Source: Acidiphilium iwatense
GTDB taxonomy: Bacteria > Pseudomonadota > Alphaproteobacteria > Acetobacterales > Acetobacteraceae
Length of the DNA: 64,000 nucleotides
Direction of reading: 5' to 3'
Assembly (NCBI RefSeq): GCF_021556475.1
Contig: NZ_JAKGBZ010000002.1
Coordinates: 116,608 to 180,607, forward strand
Positions within the stretch are counted from its first letter, which is position 1. Every line of letters starts with the position of its first letter. The notes under the pieces were generated by a model. It did not search any database and was not told the DNA's origin. It worked only from the letters and a program-made list of their open reading frames with translations. Positions 18,857-28,866 of this stretch are shown in pieces. The position numbers and the translations under genes are program-made.

Positions 18857-21244
18857 ATGGACGAGATACTGGCCGGGTTTGCGGCCGATAGCGGAGCGCG
18901 GCAGGCGGTGGACTACGCGTCGTTGCGCCAGATCGAGCGCAAGCTGCTGTGGCTGTCGTCCTGGACGATCCACCACGCCAACCACATCCGCCCCAATCGC
19001 GACGGGCTGAAAGTGGGCGGGCATCAGGCGTCCTGCGCGTCGGTGGTGTCGATCATGACGGCGCTGTATTTCCATATGCTGCGCCCGCAGGATCGCGTTG
19101 CGGTCAAGCCGCACGCCGCCCCGGTGCTGCACGCGATCAATTTCCTGTTCGGCCGCCAGACCGTGGAAAAAATGATGGGGCTCCGCCAGTTCGGCGGGGC
19201 GCAGGCCTACCCCTCGCGCGCCAAGGACGGCCCGGAGATCGATTTCTCCACCGGGTCGGTCGGGCTTGGCGTGGCGATCACCTCGTTTGCCTCGCTGATC
19301 CAGGATTATCTGCGCGCCCACGGCATGACCGACCCGAGCCGGTCGCCGGCGCGGCACGTCGCGATCGCCGGGGACGCCGAACTCGACGAGGGCAATATCT
19401 ACGAAGCCTTGCTCGAAGGCTGGAAGCACGATGTCCGCGACGTGTGGTGGGTGGTCGATTACAATCGCCAGAGCCTCGATTCGGTGATGCCGGACCGGCT
19501 GTTCGGCCGGTTCGAGGGCCTGTTCCGCGACATGGGCTGGAACGTGATGAGCCTGAAATACGGCAAGGCGCTGGAGACGGCGTTTCGCCAGCCGGGCGGT
19601 GCCGCGTTACGCGCCTGGATCGACGATTGCCCGAACAGCCTGTATTCCGCGCTGACCTTCCAGGGCGGTGCGGCGTGGCGCCAGGCGCTGGTCGCCGATC
19701 TCGGCCGCTCGCGCGGGGTGCGCGCGATCATCGACCGGCTGGACGACGACGCCCTGGCCACGCTGATGACCAACCTCGCCGGGCACGATCTGCCGACCCT
19801 GATCGAAGCGTTCGAGACCGCCGCGCTGTCTGACCAGCCGACCTGTTTCCTGGCCTATACCACCAAGGGCGCCGGCCTGCCGTTCGCCGGCCACAAGGAT
19901 AATCATTCCGGGCTGATGACCGAGGACCAGATGGGCGCGTTCCGCAGCGTGATGCGGGTGCGCGACGGCCATGAATGGGACGCGTTCGAGGGGATCGACG
20001 AGCCCGACCGGCTGCGCCGCTTCGTCGCCTCGGTGCCCTTTGCCGGGCGGCTGGCGCCGCATGGGCGTACCCTTGAAGCGCCACTCGTGAACGTGCCGGC
20101 GCAATTGCCGCACGCGCCGTTCGCCGGGCGGCGTATGTCGACCCAGGGCGGGTTCGGGGAGCTTCTCTCGGAAATCGGCCGGGGCAAGGGCGACTGCGCG
20201 GAACTCGCGAAACATATCGTCACCATGAGCCCGGATGTGACGGTTTCGACCAATCTCGGCCCCTGGGTGAACCGGCGCGGCGTGTTCGACCGGCACACCC
20301 GCAACGACGTGTTCCGCGATTCCAAGCTCGCCTCCGCGCAGCGCTGGGGCATGAGCCCGGACGGCCAGCACATCGAACTCGGGATCGCCGAGCAGAACCT
20401 GTTTCTGCTGCTCGCCGCCGCCGGACTGGCCGCACCGATGCAGGGCGCGCGGCTGCTGCCGATCGGCACCGTATACGACCCGTTCGTCAATCGGGGCCAC
20501 GACGCGCTGGTCTACGGCTGCTATCAGGATGCGCGGTTCCTGCTGGTCGCGACCCCTTCGGGGATCACGCTGGCGCCCGAGGGCGGCCAGCACCAATCGA
20601 CCAACACGCCGCTGCTCGGCATGGTGCAGGACCGCATCGCGGCCTACGAGCCCGCCTATTCCGACGAACTCGCGATCCTGCTGCGCCACGGGCTCGATTG
20701 GATGCAGCGGCCGGAAGGCTCCTCGGTCTGGCTGCGCCTGTCGACCCGGCTGCTGGCCCAGCCCGAGCGCACGCTGGACGAGGCATCGGTGATCGCCGGC
20801 GCGCATTGGGTGGTGCACCCCAAGCAAGGTGCCCGCATCGCGATATTGTATCAGGGTGCGGTCGCGCCGGAGGCCGAAGCGGCGTTTGCGGCGCTGATCG
20901 AGGACGAACCCGATGCGGGGCTGATGGCGCTGACCAGCCCGGACCGGCTGTTCGCCGCGTGGCGGGATGCGCAGCTCGCCCGCCGGTCCGGCGATGCGCG
21001 GGCATCCGCGCATATCGAGCGTCTGCTCGCCCCGCTCGCCGCCGATGCCGCCCTGGTTTCGGTGCTGGATGGCCACCCGAGCACCCATGCCTGGCTCGGC
21101 GGGGTGCGCGGGCAGCGCGCCTATACGCTGGGGCCGAACCATTTCGGCCAGTCGGGCGACATTCCCGATCTCTATCGCGCCTATGGCATCGATACCGACG
21201 CGATCCTGAATGCCTGTGCGGAGGCTCTGCTTGAGCTTGACTGA
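18857..21244 (+). CDS. Transketolase-like / homodimeric pyruvate dehydrogenase E1-like protein
   Basis: A 795-residue thiamine diphosphate enzyme resembling AceE-type E1 and transketolase. The TPP/Mg motif is GDAELDEGN (172-180) with the closing Asn203 in DYNRQ. LGIAEQNLFLLLAAAGL marks the pyrimidine-binding domain with its catalytic Glu. The segments VGGHQASCASVVSIMTAL and FDFSTGSVGLG-like IDFSTGSVGLG match the E1 N-terminal half. No E2 or E3 genes are adjacent. It is slightly shorter than typical AceE (about 890). Substrate is unresolved between pyruvate and another 2-oxoacid. The ATG at 18857 follows AGGACGGGAA. Confidence 0.8.
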   Translation: MDEILAGFAADSGARQAVDYASLRQIERKLLWLSSWTIHHANHIRPNRDGLKVGGHQASCASVVSIMTALYFHMLRPQDRVAVKPHAAPVLHAINFLFGRQTVEKMMGLRQFGGAQAYPSRAKDGPEIDFSTGSVGLGVAITSFASLIQDYLRAHGMTDPSRSPARHVAIAGDAELDEGNIYEALLEGWKHDVRDVWWVVDYNRQSLDSVMPDRLFGRFEGLFRDMGWNVMSLKYGKALETAFRQPGGAALRAWIDDCPNSLYSALTFQGGAAWRQALVADLGRSRGVRAIIDRLDDDALATLMTNLAGHDLPTLIEAFETAALSDQPTCFLAYTTKGAGLPFAGHKDNHSGLMTEDQMGAFRSVMRVRDGHEWDAFEGIDEPDRLRRFVASVPFAGRLAPHGRTLEAPLVNVPAQLPHAPFAGRRMSTQGGFGELLSEIGRGKGDCAELAKHIVTMSPDVTVSTNLGPWVNRRGVFDRHTRNDVFRDSKLASAQRWGMSPDGQHIELGIAEQNLFLLLAAAGLAAPMQGARLLPIGTVYDPFVNRGHDALVYGCYQDARFLLVATPSGITLAPEGGQHQSTNTPLLGMVQDRIAAYEPAYSDELAILLRHGLDWMQRPEGSSVWLRLSTRLLAQPERTLDEASVIAGAHWVVHPKQGARIAILYQGAVAPEAEAAFAALIEDEPDAGLMALTSPDRLFAAWRDAQLARRSGDARASAHIERLLAPLAADAALVSVLDGHPSTHAWLGGVRGQRAYTLGPNHFGQSGDIPDLYRAYGIDTDAILNACAEALLELD

Positions 21245-21247
21245 ATC

Positions 21248-21856
21248 TCAGCTCGTCGTGCTGGAATCGATCCAGCCGATATGGCCGTCGCTGCGCCGGT
21301 AGATCACGTTGAGCGCCCGGTTGGCGGAGTTGCGGAACATCAGCACCGGCTGATCGGCGAGATCCATGCGCATCACCGCTTCGCTGACCGAGAGGAAGGC
21401 GATTTCGGTCGGGGTTTCGGCGACCACCGCGGCGTGCGGGCCGGTATCCGGCTCGGTGCTGCCGGCACCGTTGACGGCCGGCTTGTCGTCCCGCTCATAA
21501 ACCTCCTGCAGCACATATTGGCGTGCCGCTTCCGGCCGGTCGCGACCGGCGATTTCGCGGGCGTGCTCGTTCACCCGGCGGCGATAGCGGCGCAGCCGCT
21601 TGGCGATATGTTCGGCCGCATCGTCGAACGCGGCATGGGCGTCGGCCGCTTCGCCCTCGCCGCGCAGGGTCAGCCCGCGCGCGGCATGGACATTGATGTC
21701 GCAGGTGAAAAAACTGCGCGCCCGGCTGAAGGTGACGTTCGCTTCCAGCGCATAGTCGAAGTACTTGGTGGCGATCGTATCGAGATGGTTGGCAACATGG
21801 ACGCGCAAGGCATCCGATAGATCGACTTGCTTGCCGGAGACCGTGATCTGCATCAC
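21248..21856 (-). CDS. hpf: Ribosome hibernation promoting factor, long form
   Basis: A 202-residue long HPF/YfiA. Residues 1-105 form the ribosome-binding domain (MQITVSGKQVDLSDALRVHV, then a basic stretch AEHIAKRLRRYRRRVNEHA). The C-terminal dimerisation domain carries PVLMFRNSANRALNVIYRRSDGHIGWID. It stores 70S ribosomes as inactive 100S dimers in stationary phase. It lies 15 bases after rpoN, the usual proteobacterial order. It converges on the AceE-like gene with a 3-base gap. The second Met is an equally likely start. Confidence 0.95.
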   Translation of the reverse strand: MMQITVSGKQVDLSDALRVHVANHLDTIATKYFDYALEANVTFSRARSFFTCDINVHAARGLTLRGEGEAADAHAAFDDAAEHIAKRLRRYRRRVNEHAREIAGRDRPEAARQYVLQEVYERDDKPAVNGAGSTEPDTGPHAAVVAETPTEIAFLSVSEAVMRMDLADQPVLMFRNSANRALNVIYRRSDGHIGWIDSSTTS

Positions 21857-21871
21857 CAGTGATCCTTCTTG

Positions 21872-23419
21872 TTAGCCAGTGTTGCCGGCTCGCAGCGGAG
21901 GCGAAGGGGATAGCGGCTCGGCGATGCCGAGCGCCTTGTCCCGCTTGCGCTGCGCCGAGCCGGGAATACGCAGCGCCTCGCGGTATTTGGCCACAGTTCG
22001 GCGGGCAATGTCTATGCCTTCCTTCTGTAACAATTTGGCCAGAGCATCGTCGGATAGAATCGCGGCGGGCGGCTCGGCCTCGATCAGCGCGGCGATGCGG
22101 TGGCGCACCGCTTCGGCGCTGTGGCTCTCCCCGTTCGCGCCGGCAAGAGCCGTGGTGAAGAAGAACTTCATTTCGAAAACGCCGCGCGGGGTCGCGATCA
22201 CCTTGTTCGAGGTCACCCGGCTGACCGTGCTTTCGTGGATGTCGAGTGCCGCGGCCACCTCACGCAAAGTCAGCGGTTTGAGAAACCCGATCCCGAAGCG
22301 GAAGAACGCGCCCTGATGCTGGACGATTTCGCCGGCGACCCGCAGGATCGTCTCGGCGCGGGATTCCAGCGCGCGCACCAGCCAGTTGGCGCTTTGGATG
22401 CGGTCGGAGAGGAATTGCCTGGTCTCGCGCGACGCCTTGGCCGCCATGCGGGCGTGAAATCCGCGCCGGATCAGCACGCGCGGCATGGTTTCCGGGTTGA
22501 GTTCGAGCATGTAGTCGCCGTCCGGCGCCGGGCGCATCAGCACGTCGGGAATGAGCGGGGTGATCGGCGACGCGTCGAACCCCGCGCCGGGTTTAGGGTT
22601 CAGACGCTTCAGCTCCGCGATCATGTCGCGCAGATCTTCGGCATCGACGCCGCATATCTCCATCAGGGCCCGATGATCGCGCCGGGCCAGCAGGTCGAGA
22701 TGGGCAAGCAGGGCATCCATCGCGGGGTCGAGCCGGTTGCGCTCGGCGAGCTGGATCGCGAGGCACTCGGCGAGGTCGCGCGCGAACACGCCGGTGGGAT
22801 CGAACCGCAGCATCACCTGCCGGACCGGCTCCAGAACCTCGAACCCGATGCCGAGCGCCACGGCGATCGCCTCCGGCGTATCGGCGAGCCGGCCGGAGGG
22901 GTCGAGCGCCATGATCAGCGCCGCCGCGATCCGGCGCTGCGCGGGATCGGGGAAGGCAAGCCGTGCCTGCTGTTCGAGATGTTCGCGCAGATCGGGCGGG
23001 CGATCGGCGATCTGGCCGATCCCGTCGTCATCTTCGAAGCCGATGCCGGAATCCCGGCCGCCGCCATCGGAGGTTCCGCCGAAATCATAGACATTGGAGA
23101 AATCGGTATCGAGCGGAGTCTGCGCGCCCGGCGCGTCGGCATCGACCGTAACCAGCCCGTTCGCGCCGTATTCGGAGGCGGGGATGGGGGCGGCTTCCAT
23201 CTGGGCGATCGCCATGCCGTCGGACGCGGCAGCGAGCGGGGCGGTGGCATCGGATTCCGAGTCCGCGCGTTCGATCAGCGGATTTTTCAGCAGCTCGTCC
23301 TCGATGAACTGATTGACTTCGACATTGGTGAATTGGAGAAGCTGGATGGCCTGCCGCAATTGCGGGGTCATCACCAGCGACTGGGTCTGCCTTAGATCGA
23401 GACGCGGTCCAAGTGCCAT
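21872..23419 (-). CDS. rpoN: RNA polymerase sigma-54 factor
   Basis: A 515-residue sigma-54. Region I is the N-terminal glutamine-rich activator-interaction region (LRQTQSLVMTPQLRQAIQLLQ), followed by an acidic linker, core-binding and helix-turn-helix parts (VAAALDIHESTVSRVTSNK), and the RpoN box ARRTVAKYREALRIP near the C-terminus, which contacts the -24 element. It partners with the NtrC activator encoded about 17 kb away in this window. The order rpoN-hpf is conserved. Confidence 0.97.
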   Translation of the reverse strand: MALGPRLDLRQTQSLVMTPQLRQAIQLLQFTNVEVNQFIEDELLKNPLIERADSESDATAPLAAASDGMAIAQMEAAPIPASEYGANGLVTVDADAPGAQTPLDTDFSNVYDFGGTSDGGGRDSGIGFEDDDGIGQIADRPPDLREHLEQQARLAFPDPAQRRIAAALIMALDPSGRLADTPEAIAVALGIGFEVLEPVRQVMLRFDPTGVFARDLAECLAIQLAERNRLDPAMDALLAHLDLLARRDHRALMEICGVDAEDLRDMIAELKRLNPKPGAGFDASPITPLIPDVLMRPAPDGDYMLELNPETMPRVLIRRGFHARMAAKASRETRQFLSDRIQSANWLVRALESRAETILRVAGEIVQHQGAFFRFGIGFLKPLTLREVAAALDIHESTVSRVTSNKVIATPRGVFEMKFFFTTALAGANGESHSAEAVRHRIAALIEAEPPAAILSDDALAKLLQKEGIDIARRTVAKYREALRIPGSAQRKRDKALGIAEPLSPSPPLRAGNTG

Positions 23420-23471
23420 GCATGGATCATACCAAGCAATTCAAACAGACGGAATACGCCACGGCACGATT

Positions 23472-23487
23472 TGGTGCGCTTTTTGCA
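23472..23487 (+). promoter_or_regulatory. Sigma-54-like promoter motif facing antisense to tadC
   Basis: TGGTGCGCTTTTTGCA fits the -24/-12 consensus, with GG and GC separated by exactly 10 bases. It lies in the 98-base gap between tadC and rpoN and points rightward, into the 3' end of tadC on the opposite strand. No obvious gene lies downstream in that direction. Confidence 0.3.
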
Positions 23488-23517
23488 TAAATTCGCCGGC
23501 GCGATGTTTGCCCAACG

Positions 23518-24435
23518 TCAGAACACGGCCATCACCTTGAGGATTGCCGGGCCGCCAACCACCAGAAACACGCAGGGCAGGATGAAAACGATCATCGGCA
23601 CGGTCAGGAGCACCGGCAATCGGGCCGCGCGCTCCTCGAACCGGGTGAGCTGCTCCTGGCGGAGCTCGGCGGACAGAATCCTGAGCGCCTGGGTCAGCGG
23701 CGTGCCGTATTGGATCGTTTGAATCAAGGTCGAACCGAGGCGTTTGAGACTATCGAGCCCGGTGCGCGCGCCCAGCGCGGTCAAGGCATCGCGGATATTG
23801 GTTCCGATGCGCATCTCGTTCGCGGTGATCGTCAGTTCCTGAGAAACCGCATCGTGCGATTGCCGCACCTCCTGCGCGACGCGGACGAGCCCGGCTTCGA
23901 GGCTGAGCCCGGCATCCGCGCAGATCACCATCAGATCGAGCGCATCGGCAAGCCCGGCTTCGACGCGCTTGATGAAGCGTTTGCGCCGCCGCTGGATGAT
24001 CATGTCAGGCGCAAGCAGGCCGACGACCGCACCGCCGCAGGCAAGAACCAGTTCCGGCAGTTCAACCATGCCGGACAGGCGCGCGAAACCCAGCGTGACG
24101 CATGGCAGCACGATGAGGGTAAGGAGTTTCGCGCCGACAAAAAAGCCAAGTGCGCCCTGGTCGCGGATGCCGGCCATCCGCAATGTGTGGTGCAGCTCGG
24201 CGAGGGTTCTGGTGCTCAGCAGACCGCTGCGGGCCACCGCGAAGCCGAGCCCGGTGACGACCCGGATATGCAGAGGCTGTAGAGTCGATTTATCGTCGGC
24301 AAGCGCCGAAATCCCCGCCGCCCGGCCAATCCGGCGCGCGAGCTTCTCCTCCTCGATCACCAGTTTCAGCATCAGGAAGGCGATGACCGAAACCACCAGG
24401 AAGAAGGCCGGCACGCCGATATAGAGCGCGTTCAT
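23518..24435 (-). CDS. tadC: TadC, inner-membrane platform protein of the Tad/Flp pilus
   Basis: A 305-residue type II secretion system F-domain protein with an N-terminal helix, a cytoplasmic GspF domain (EAGLADALDLMVICADAGLSLEAGLVRVAQEV) and C-terminal helices. With TadB it forms the membrane platform driven by the TadA ATPase. It is the last gene of the cluster and lies 10 bases after tadB. Confidence 0.93.
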   Translation of the reverse strand: MNALYIGVPAFFLVVSVIAFLMLKLVIEEEKLARRIGRAAGISALADDKSTLQPLHIRVVTGLGFAVARSGLLSTRTLAELHHTLRMAGIRDQGALGFFVGAKLLTLIVLPCVTLGFARLSGMVELPELVLACGGAVVGLLAPDMIIQRRRKRFIKRVEAGLADALDLMVICADAGLSLEAGLVRVAQEVRQSHDAVSQELTITANEMRIGTNIRDALTALGARTGLDSLKRLGSTLIQTIQYGTPLTQALRILSAELRQEQLTRFEERAARLPVLLTVPMIVFILPCVFLVVGGPAILKVMAVF

Positions 24436-24445
24436 TGCTGGATGC

Positions 24446-25402
24446 CTAACTGAGGCTGCGGCGAATGATCGTGCGCATGGTCAGCGTGCCCATCATCAAC
24501 ATGCCGACCGCCGCGCCGAAGATGAAGCGCCCTTTGCGACTGATGAACAGGACGGCCATGTATTTCGGCTGGAGCAACTCGATCCCGAGCCCGGCGACGA
24601 TCGGGATGGCACCGAGGATCATGGCGCTGGTGCGTGCCTCGGCGGCAAGCGCGTAGCCTCGCGCCTTCATCGCAACCCGCTTGCGAATCACTTCGGCCAA
24701 AGTTTCCAGCGTCTGCGCGAGACCGCCGCCGGACCGCGCCTGCAGGCTGAGCGCCGTCGCGAAGAAGCCGTATTCGGGCAGTCTGGACCGTCCGGCGAGT
24801 TCCTTCAGCGCCTGATCGAGCGGCGTCCCGATCGAGACCTGATCCGCGATATGGGCAAATTCCACCGCGGTCGGCCTGGGCATGTCGCGGGCGATGATGC
24901 GCAGCGCCTCCTGCACCGGAATTCCGACCCGGACGCAGCGCACGATGGTCGCCAGCACGTCGGGAAACTGGTTCAGCAGGACCGAGGACCGGCGCGCATG
25001 GATGGAGCCGAAAACGAAGCGCGCGATCATGATGGTCGCGAGCGGCCAGAGCGCGGTGCCGATGCCGCCGAACATCATCGACGCCAGGAACGCAACCGCG
25101 CGCCCGGCAGCACCCACGCCGATCAGGATCGCCCACCAGGGCGCCGGATAATCCAGCGCCCGTTTCCGGTCGATTCCGATGCAGCTCAACGCCAGGTCGA
25201 ACGGGCGGTGAAATCGTTCCAGAATCTTGGCGGATTCCGGCTTCCGGTCGGTGTCCTGGACGATCAGGCCGGTGGTGACGCGGCTGAGCCGCAAACCCAT
25301 CCGGCGCTCGTGCCGGTCGGCATGGACGACATTGACGGCCAGAAAAACCAGGCCGATCGTCATGATCAGGCTCAATGCCAGAAGGACCGGCAGATCGGTC
25401 AT
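24446..25402 (-). CDS. tadB: TadB, inner-membrane platform protein of the Tad/Flp pilus
   Basis: A T2SS F-family protein of 318 residues from the ATG at 25402, which makes a 4-base ATGA overlap with the tadA stop; an ATG 9 bases earlier is also in frame. The GspF core is visible as LPEYGFFATALSLQARSGGG, then LAQTLETLAEVIRKR. Helices lie near the N-terminus, the middle and the C-terminus. It should pair with TadC as the pilus assembly platform. Confidence 0.93.
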   Translation of the reverse strand: MTDLPVLLALSLIMTIGLVFLAVNVVHADRHERRMGLRLSRVTTGLIVQDTDRKPESAKILERFHRPFDLALSCIGIDRKRALDYPAPWWAILIGVGAAGRAVAFLASMMFGGIGTALWPLATIMIARFVFGSIHARRSSVLLNQFPDVLATIVRCVRVGIPVQEALRIIARDMPRPTAVEFAHIADQVSIGTPLDQALKELAGRSRLPEYGFFATALSLQARSGGGLAQTLETLAEVIRKRVAMKARGYALAAEARTSAMILGAIPIVAGLGIELLQPKYMAVLFISRKGRFIFGAAVGMLMMGTLTMRTIIRRSLS

Positions 25403-26751
25403 GCGCCGCATGCCTCTTCGAGAGCGGCCGACCAGGATCGCAACAGGCCGAAATAGGTCAGGCGTTCGTGGAAGCTCGACCGCATGCGCGAGACGATATA
25501 GCGGCCGAGCAGCCGCCCCGTCGCGTCCTCGCCCTGCATTTCGTATTTGAAGATGTCGTTCAGCAGCGGAGTTTCGCCCTCGATTCCCGACATTTCGGTC
25601 AGCTGCACGACGCGCCGCCCGCCATCGCGCTGACGTTCGACCTGAACGATCAGGTTGACCGCGGAGACGACCTGCATGCGGATGGCCCGCAGCGACAGGC
25701 CCATGCTGGCCATCTGAACCATGTTTTCGATCCGCGCCAGCGCATCGCGCGTATTGTTCGCATGAATCGTGGACATCGAGCCGTCATGCCCGGTGTTCAT
25801 CGCCTGGAGCATGTCGAACGCTTCCGGTCCGCGCACCTCGCCGATGATGATCCGGTCCGGCCGCATGCGCAGCGCGTTGCGCAACAGGTCGCGCTGATTG
25901 ATTTCGCCCTTGCCTTCGAGATTGAGCGGCCTGGTTTCCAGCCGGACCACATGGGGCTGCTGAAGCTGCAATTCGGCGGCGTCCTCCACCGTGACGACCC
26001 GCTCCGCCGGGTCGATGAAACTGCTCATCGCGTTCATCAAGGTGGTCTTGCCGGAGCCGGTCCCGCCGGAAATCACCACGTTGAGCCGGCACCGCGCGGC
26101 GATTTCCAGAATGCGCGCGATCGGCGGCGTGAGCGAGCCGTATTCGATCAGCCGCGCGAAACTGATCGGCTTTTTCGCGAATTTGCGAATCGACAAACAG
26201 GGGCCGTCGAGCGCGAGCGGCGGCAGCACGATGTTGACGCGCGAGCCGTCCTTCAACCTTGCGTCGACCATCGGGCTCGATTCGTCGACCCGCCGCCCGA
26301 CCGAGGCGGCAATACGCTGGCAGATATTGGCAAGATGCGCGGAGTCGCGGAATCGCACTTGCAACTGGTCCAGCTTGCCGCTGCGCTCGGCAAACACCTT
26401 CTCGGGGCCGTTCACCATGATGTCGGTGATCGTGTCGTCTTCCAGCAAGGGCTCCAGCGGGCCGAGGCCCAGCATGTCGTCGACCAGTTCCGCCGCAATC
26501 TGGCGCTGCTCGCGGCCGTTGAACTGAATCCGGTGTTCGGTTGCCAGTTCGGCGAGCAGAACCTCGACCGTATGGAGCAGCCGCGACTGCGACAGAGATG
26601 CGATCACCGACGCGTCGATTTTCGAAAGACAAAGCGCGCGGATCAGATCGACGTCTTTTTGCCGGACGCCCGCCTGGATTTTGCCTGAGCCGATCGACCC
26701 GTCGAATGGCTGGGTGGTCGAGCGGCGGCCGAATACCGGCGATGCGTCCAT
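25399..26751 (-). CDS. tadA: TadA/CpaF, secretion ATPase of the Tad/Flp pilus
   Basis: A 450-residue VirB11/GspE-family hexameric ATPase. Visible motifs are [19 protein letters not shown] (N-terminal domain), Walker [10 protein letters not shown] (229-237), an Asp box near [11 protein letters not shown], Walker [15 protein letters not shown] and the His box STIHANN. It powers Flp pilin extrusion. The ATG overlaps the stop of the CpaE gene by a single base, and the stop overlaps tadB by 4. Confidence 0.95.
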   Translation of the reverse strand: MDASPVFGRRSTTQPFDGSIGSGKIQAGVRQKDVDLIRALCLSKIDASVIASLSQSRLLHTVEVLLAELATEHRIQFNGREQRQIAAELVDDMLGLGPLEPLLEDDTITDIMVNGPEKVFAERSGKLDQLQVRFRDSAHLANICQRIAASVGRRVDESSPMVDARLKDGSRVNIVLPPLALDGPCLSIRKFAKKPISFARLIEYGSLTPPIARILEIAARCRLNVVISGGTGSGKTTLMNAMSSFIDPAERVVTVEDAAELQLQQPHVVRLETRPLNLEGKGEINQRDLLRNALRMRPDRIIIGEVRGPEAFDMLQAMNTGHDGSMSTIHANNTRDALARIENMVQMASMGLSLRAIRMQVVSAVNLIVQVERQRDGGRRVVQLTEMSGIEGETPLLNDIFKYEMQGEDATGRLLGRYIVSRMRSSFHERLTYFGLLRSWSAALEEACGA

Positions 26752-27953
26752 CACACGCCAACCGTGGCGGCACCCGCGCCAACCACATGCGCGAGTTCGA
26801 TCAGCGCGTCGCGGAACTTGCCTTTCCTGGTCACGATGACCTCGCCAAGATCGGCGGCGCGTGACGCCGCCTGGGCGATATCGGGTACGACCACGGCAAT
26901 CTCCGTCTTCAGCAAAGCCTCGATCCGGCTCGGCATCATCTGGCGCTGCCGCTGGTAGCGGTTGAGGACGAGAATGGGCCGGGTCGCCTGCATCGGTCCC
27001 GGCGGACGGCCGAGCCAGCGCCACGCATGGGCAAGGCTCTGGGATGTGGCGTCGACGACCAGGACACGCTGTTGCGCAAGCGCGAGAATCTCGGCGGCAA
27101 AACCGAAAGGACGCGCCGGAATATCGGCGATCACGAAATTGTAGCGCTGGCGCAAGGCAGCCGAAAGCGCCCTTCCGCCGCCCGGCCGATAGGGGAATTT
27201 CTCGGTCAATGGTTCCTCGGCCGCCAGCACATGCAGGCGTTCGGCCGCGGGATGGGCGGCGCGCTCGATCAACAGCGGATCGATCCGGTCCGGCGCCTCG
27301 ATCGCGGTTCTGAGGCCGGTACTCGGCGGCACGTTCATCGCCAGCGCACCGCTGCCGCGATGCAGGTCGGCGTCGAGCAGGATGGTATGTCGGCGCGTCT
27401 CCGCCCCGACCAACCAGGCAAGATTGGCGGCAAGCGTCGTCACGCCGATGCCGCCGCGCGTGCCGCAAATGGCAATCATCGCACCGCCGCGGGCGGAGTC
27501 GATTTCAGGAATTCCACCGGCCGCCCAGGGCAGAAATTCCCGCGCCACCGCCGCGGCATCGAGCGGTTTCGGAAGATACTCCTTGACACCGAGATTCCGG
27601 GTGAGCGTGCGGTAGAAACTGACGCTGCGGTTATCGCCGATCACCAGCACCCTGGTCCCCGGATCGACCACGCTCTCAAGCTGAAGCATCGCGGTGAGCG
27701 GCTGGTCCTCTCCTGAAATATCGACCAGGATGGTCGCCGGCGTTTCGACCCGGCGCAGATGACCGACCGTCTCCCGGAACGAAAGCCGGTGCAATTCGAG
27801 CCCGGCCGGGAATGCGGGGCCGAACACCGTCCTCAGAATGTGGACAGTGTCGGCATCGCCGACGAAACCCGCAAAACCGGACCGTCCCGGATGCGCGCCG
27901 GACGGGCATGAGAAATGCGACACATCCAACACCTGATTTGGCGGAACGTTCAT
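26751..27953 (-). CDS. cpaE: CpaE/TadZ, pilus localisation ATPase-like protein
   Basis: A 400-residue protein with a degenerate response-regulator-like N-terminal domain (to about residue 140, ending VKEYLPKPLD) and a ParA/MinD-like domain. The deviant Walker A reads GTRGGIGVTT (164-173): both lysines of the usual KGGxGKT are missing, as the second often is in TadZ/CpaE proteins. CpaE proteins place the pilus machinery at a pole. The ATG at 27953 follows GGGAT; longer in-frame starts overlap cpaB and were not chosen. Confidence 0.88.
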   Translation of the reverse strand: MNVPPNQVLDVSHFSCPSGAHPGRSGFAGFVGDADTVHILRTVFGPAFPAGLELHRLSFRETVGHLRRVETPATILVDISGEDQPLTAMLQLESVVDPGTRVLVIGDNRSVSFYRTLTRNLGVKEYLPKPLDAAAVAREFLPWAAGGIPEIDSARGGAMIAICGTRGGIGVTTLAANLAWLVGAETRRHTILLDADLHRGSGALAMNVPPSTGLRTAIEAPDRIDPLLIERAAHPAAERLHVLAAEEPLTEKFPYRPGGGRALSAALRQRYNFVIADIPARPFGFAAEILALAQQRVLVVDATSQSLAHAWRWLGRPPGPMQATRPILVLNRYQRQRQMMPSRIEALLKTEIAVVVPDIAQAASRAADLGEVIVTRKGKFRDALIELAHVVGAGAATVGV

Positions 27954-27987
27954 GAACGATCCCGCAGGATTTTGCCGCCGGGACGAC

Positions 27988-28815
27988 TCATCGCGGAGTG
28001 AACTCGGTCTGCCGCGCCGGTCCCTGAAACACGGTGACGCTGTCGGCCGCCATCGGCGCGCTGACCGCGGCAAGCGCGGGGGAAACCTGACCGCTATAGA
28101 CCGGCGGCGGTGCGGGACGCGGCAGCTTTGCCGCATCGGTCGGCCGGACGATCAGCGACAGCGGACCGAGATGGGCGGCGACGGCGACGCGCTCGGCCTG
28201 GTCTGGCGTGACTTCGAGCGTGACGGTGCGCGCGAGAGCGCGCGGCCGGGTTTTCGCGTCGGCACCCTGAACCAGGCGCTGATCGATCGCGATGACCCGC
28301 ACATCGGACAGGACGGTTTCGGCGGCAACGCTTTTCGCGGGCGGCAGATTGGGCGCGCTGAGCTGCTGGGTGAGCAGAAGATCGACGTGATCGCCCGGCC
28401 AGATCAGCCCGGCGGTGCCGGTGACCGCATCGACCCCGACCGAGACGGCGCGCATACCGGGTTGCAGGACGGCGGCGAGAAAGCCGTGATCGCCGGGGCG
28501 GATCACGTCGCCCGCCACGATCGGCGCATCGGCGCCGAGCGGATGGCGCACCATGGCGCCGGTATAGGACGAACGGTTGAACGGCGTATCGGGCACGGTG
28601 CCGAGCGGCGCCCTGGCGCCGTGCTCGACCAGGGCGGTGAAATCGGCCGGCTGGATCAGGCTGCCCGCGCGCAGCGCATGCGCGGTCGCAAGAAGCAGGA
28701 TTTTATGCGGCGCCGCTTCGTGCGGCCTGGCCGGATGCAGATCCAGCCAGGCCACCGTGCCGAAACCCGCGAGACCGATCGCCAATAGACAGAATAAAGA
28801 GACTCGCAAAAGCAT
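27988..28815 (-). CDS. cpaB: CpaB/RcpC, Flp pilus assembly protein
   Basis: A 275-residue protein with an N-terminal membrane anchor (residues 3-25), a SAF domain containing LRAGSLIQPADFTALV and DAPIVAGDVIRPGD, and the RcpC/CpaB core (RAVSVGVDAVTGTAGLIWP, then GDHVDLLLT). CpaB normally stabilises the secretin CpaC, but no secretin gene follows: cpaE comes next after 34 bases. GAGG precedes the start. Confidence 0.92.
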   Translation of the reverse strand: MLLRVSLFCLLAIGLAGFGTVAWLDLHPARPHEAAPHKILLLATAHALRAGSLIQPADFTALVEHGARAPLGTVPDTPFNRSSYTGAMVRHPLGADAPIVAGDVIRPGDHGFLAAVLQPGMRAVSVGVDAVTGTAGLIWPGDHVDLLLTQQLSAPNLPPAKSVAAETVLSDVRVIAIDQRLVQGADAKTRPRALARTVTLEVTPDQAERVAVAAHLGPLSLIVRPTDAAKLPRPAPPPVYSGQVSPALAAVSAPMAADSVTVFQGPARQTEFTPR

Positions 28816-28866
28816 GAGTGTTTGCCTCGATGAGGAACGATAATTTCTCGCCCCGCTCGTGCGTAA

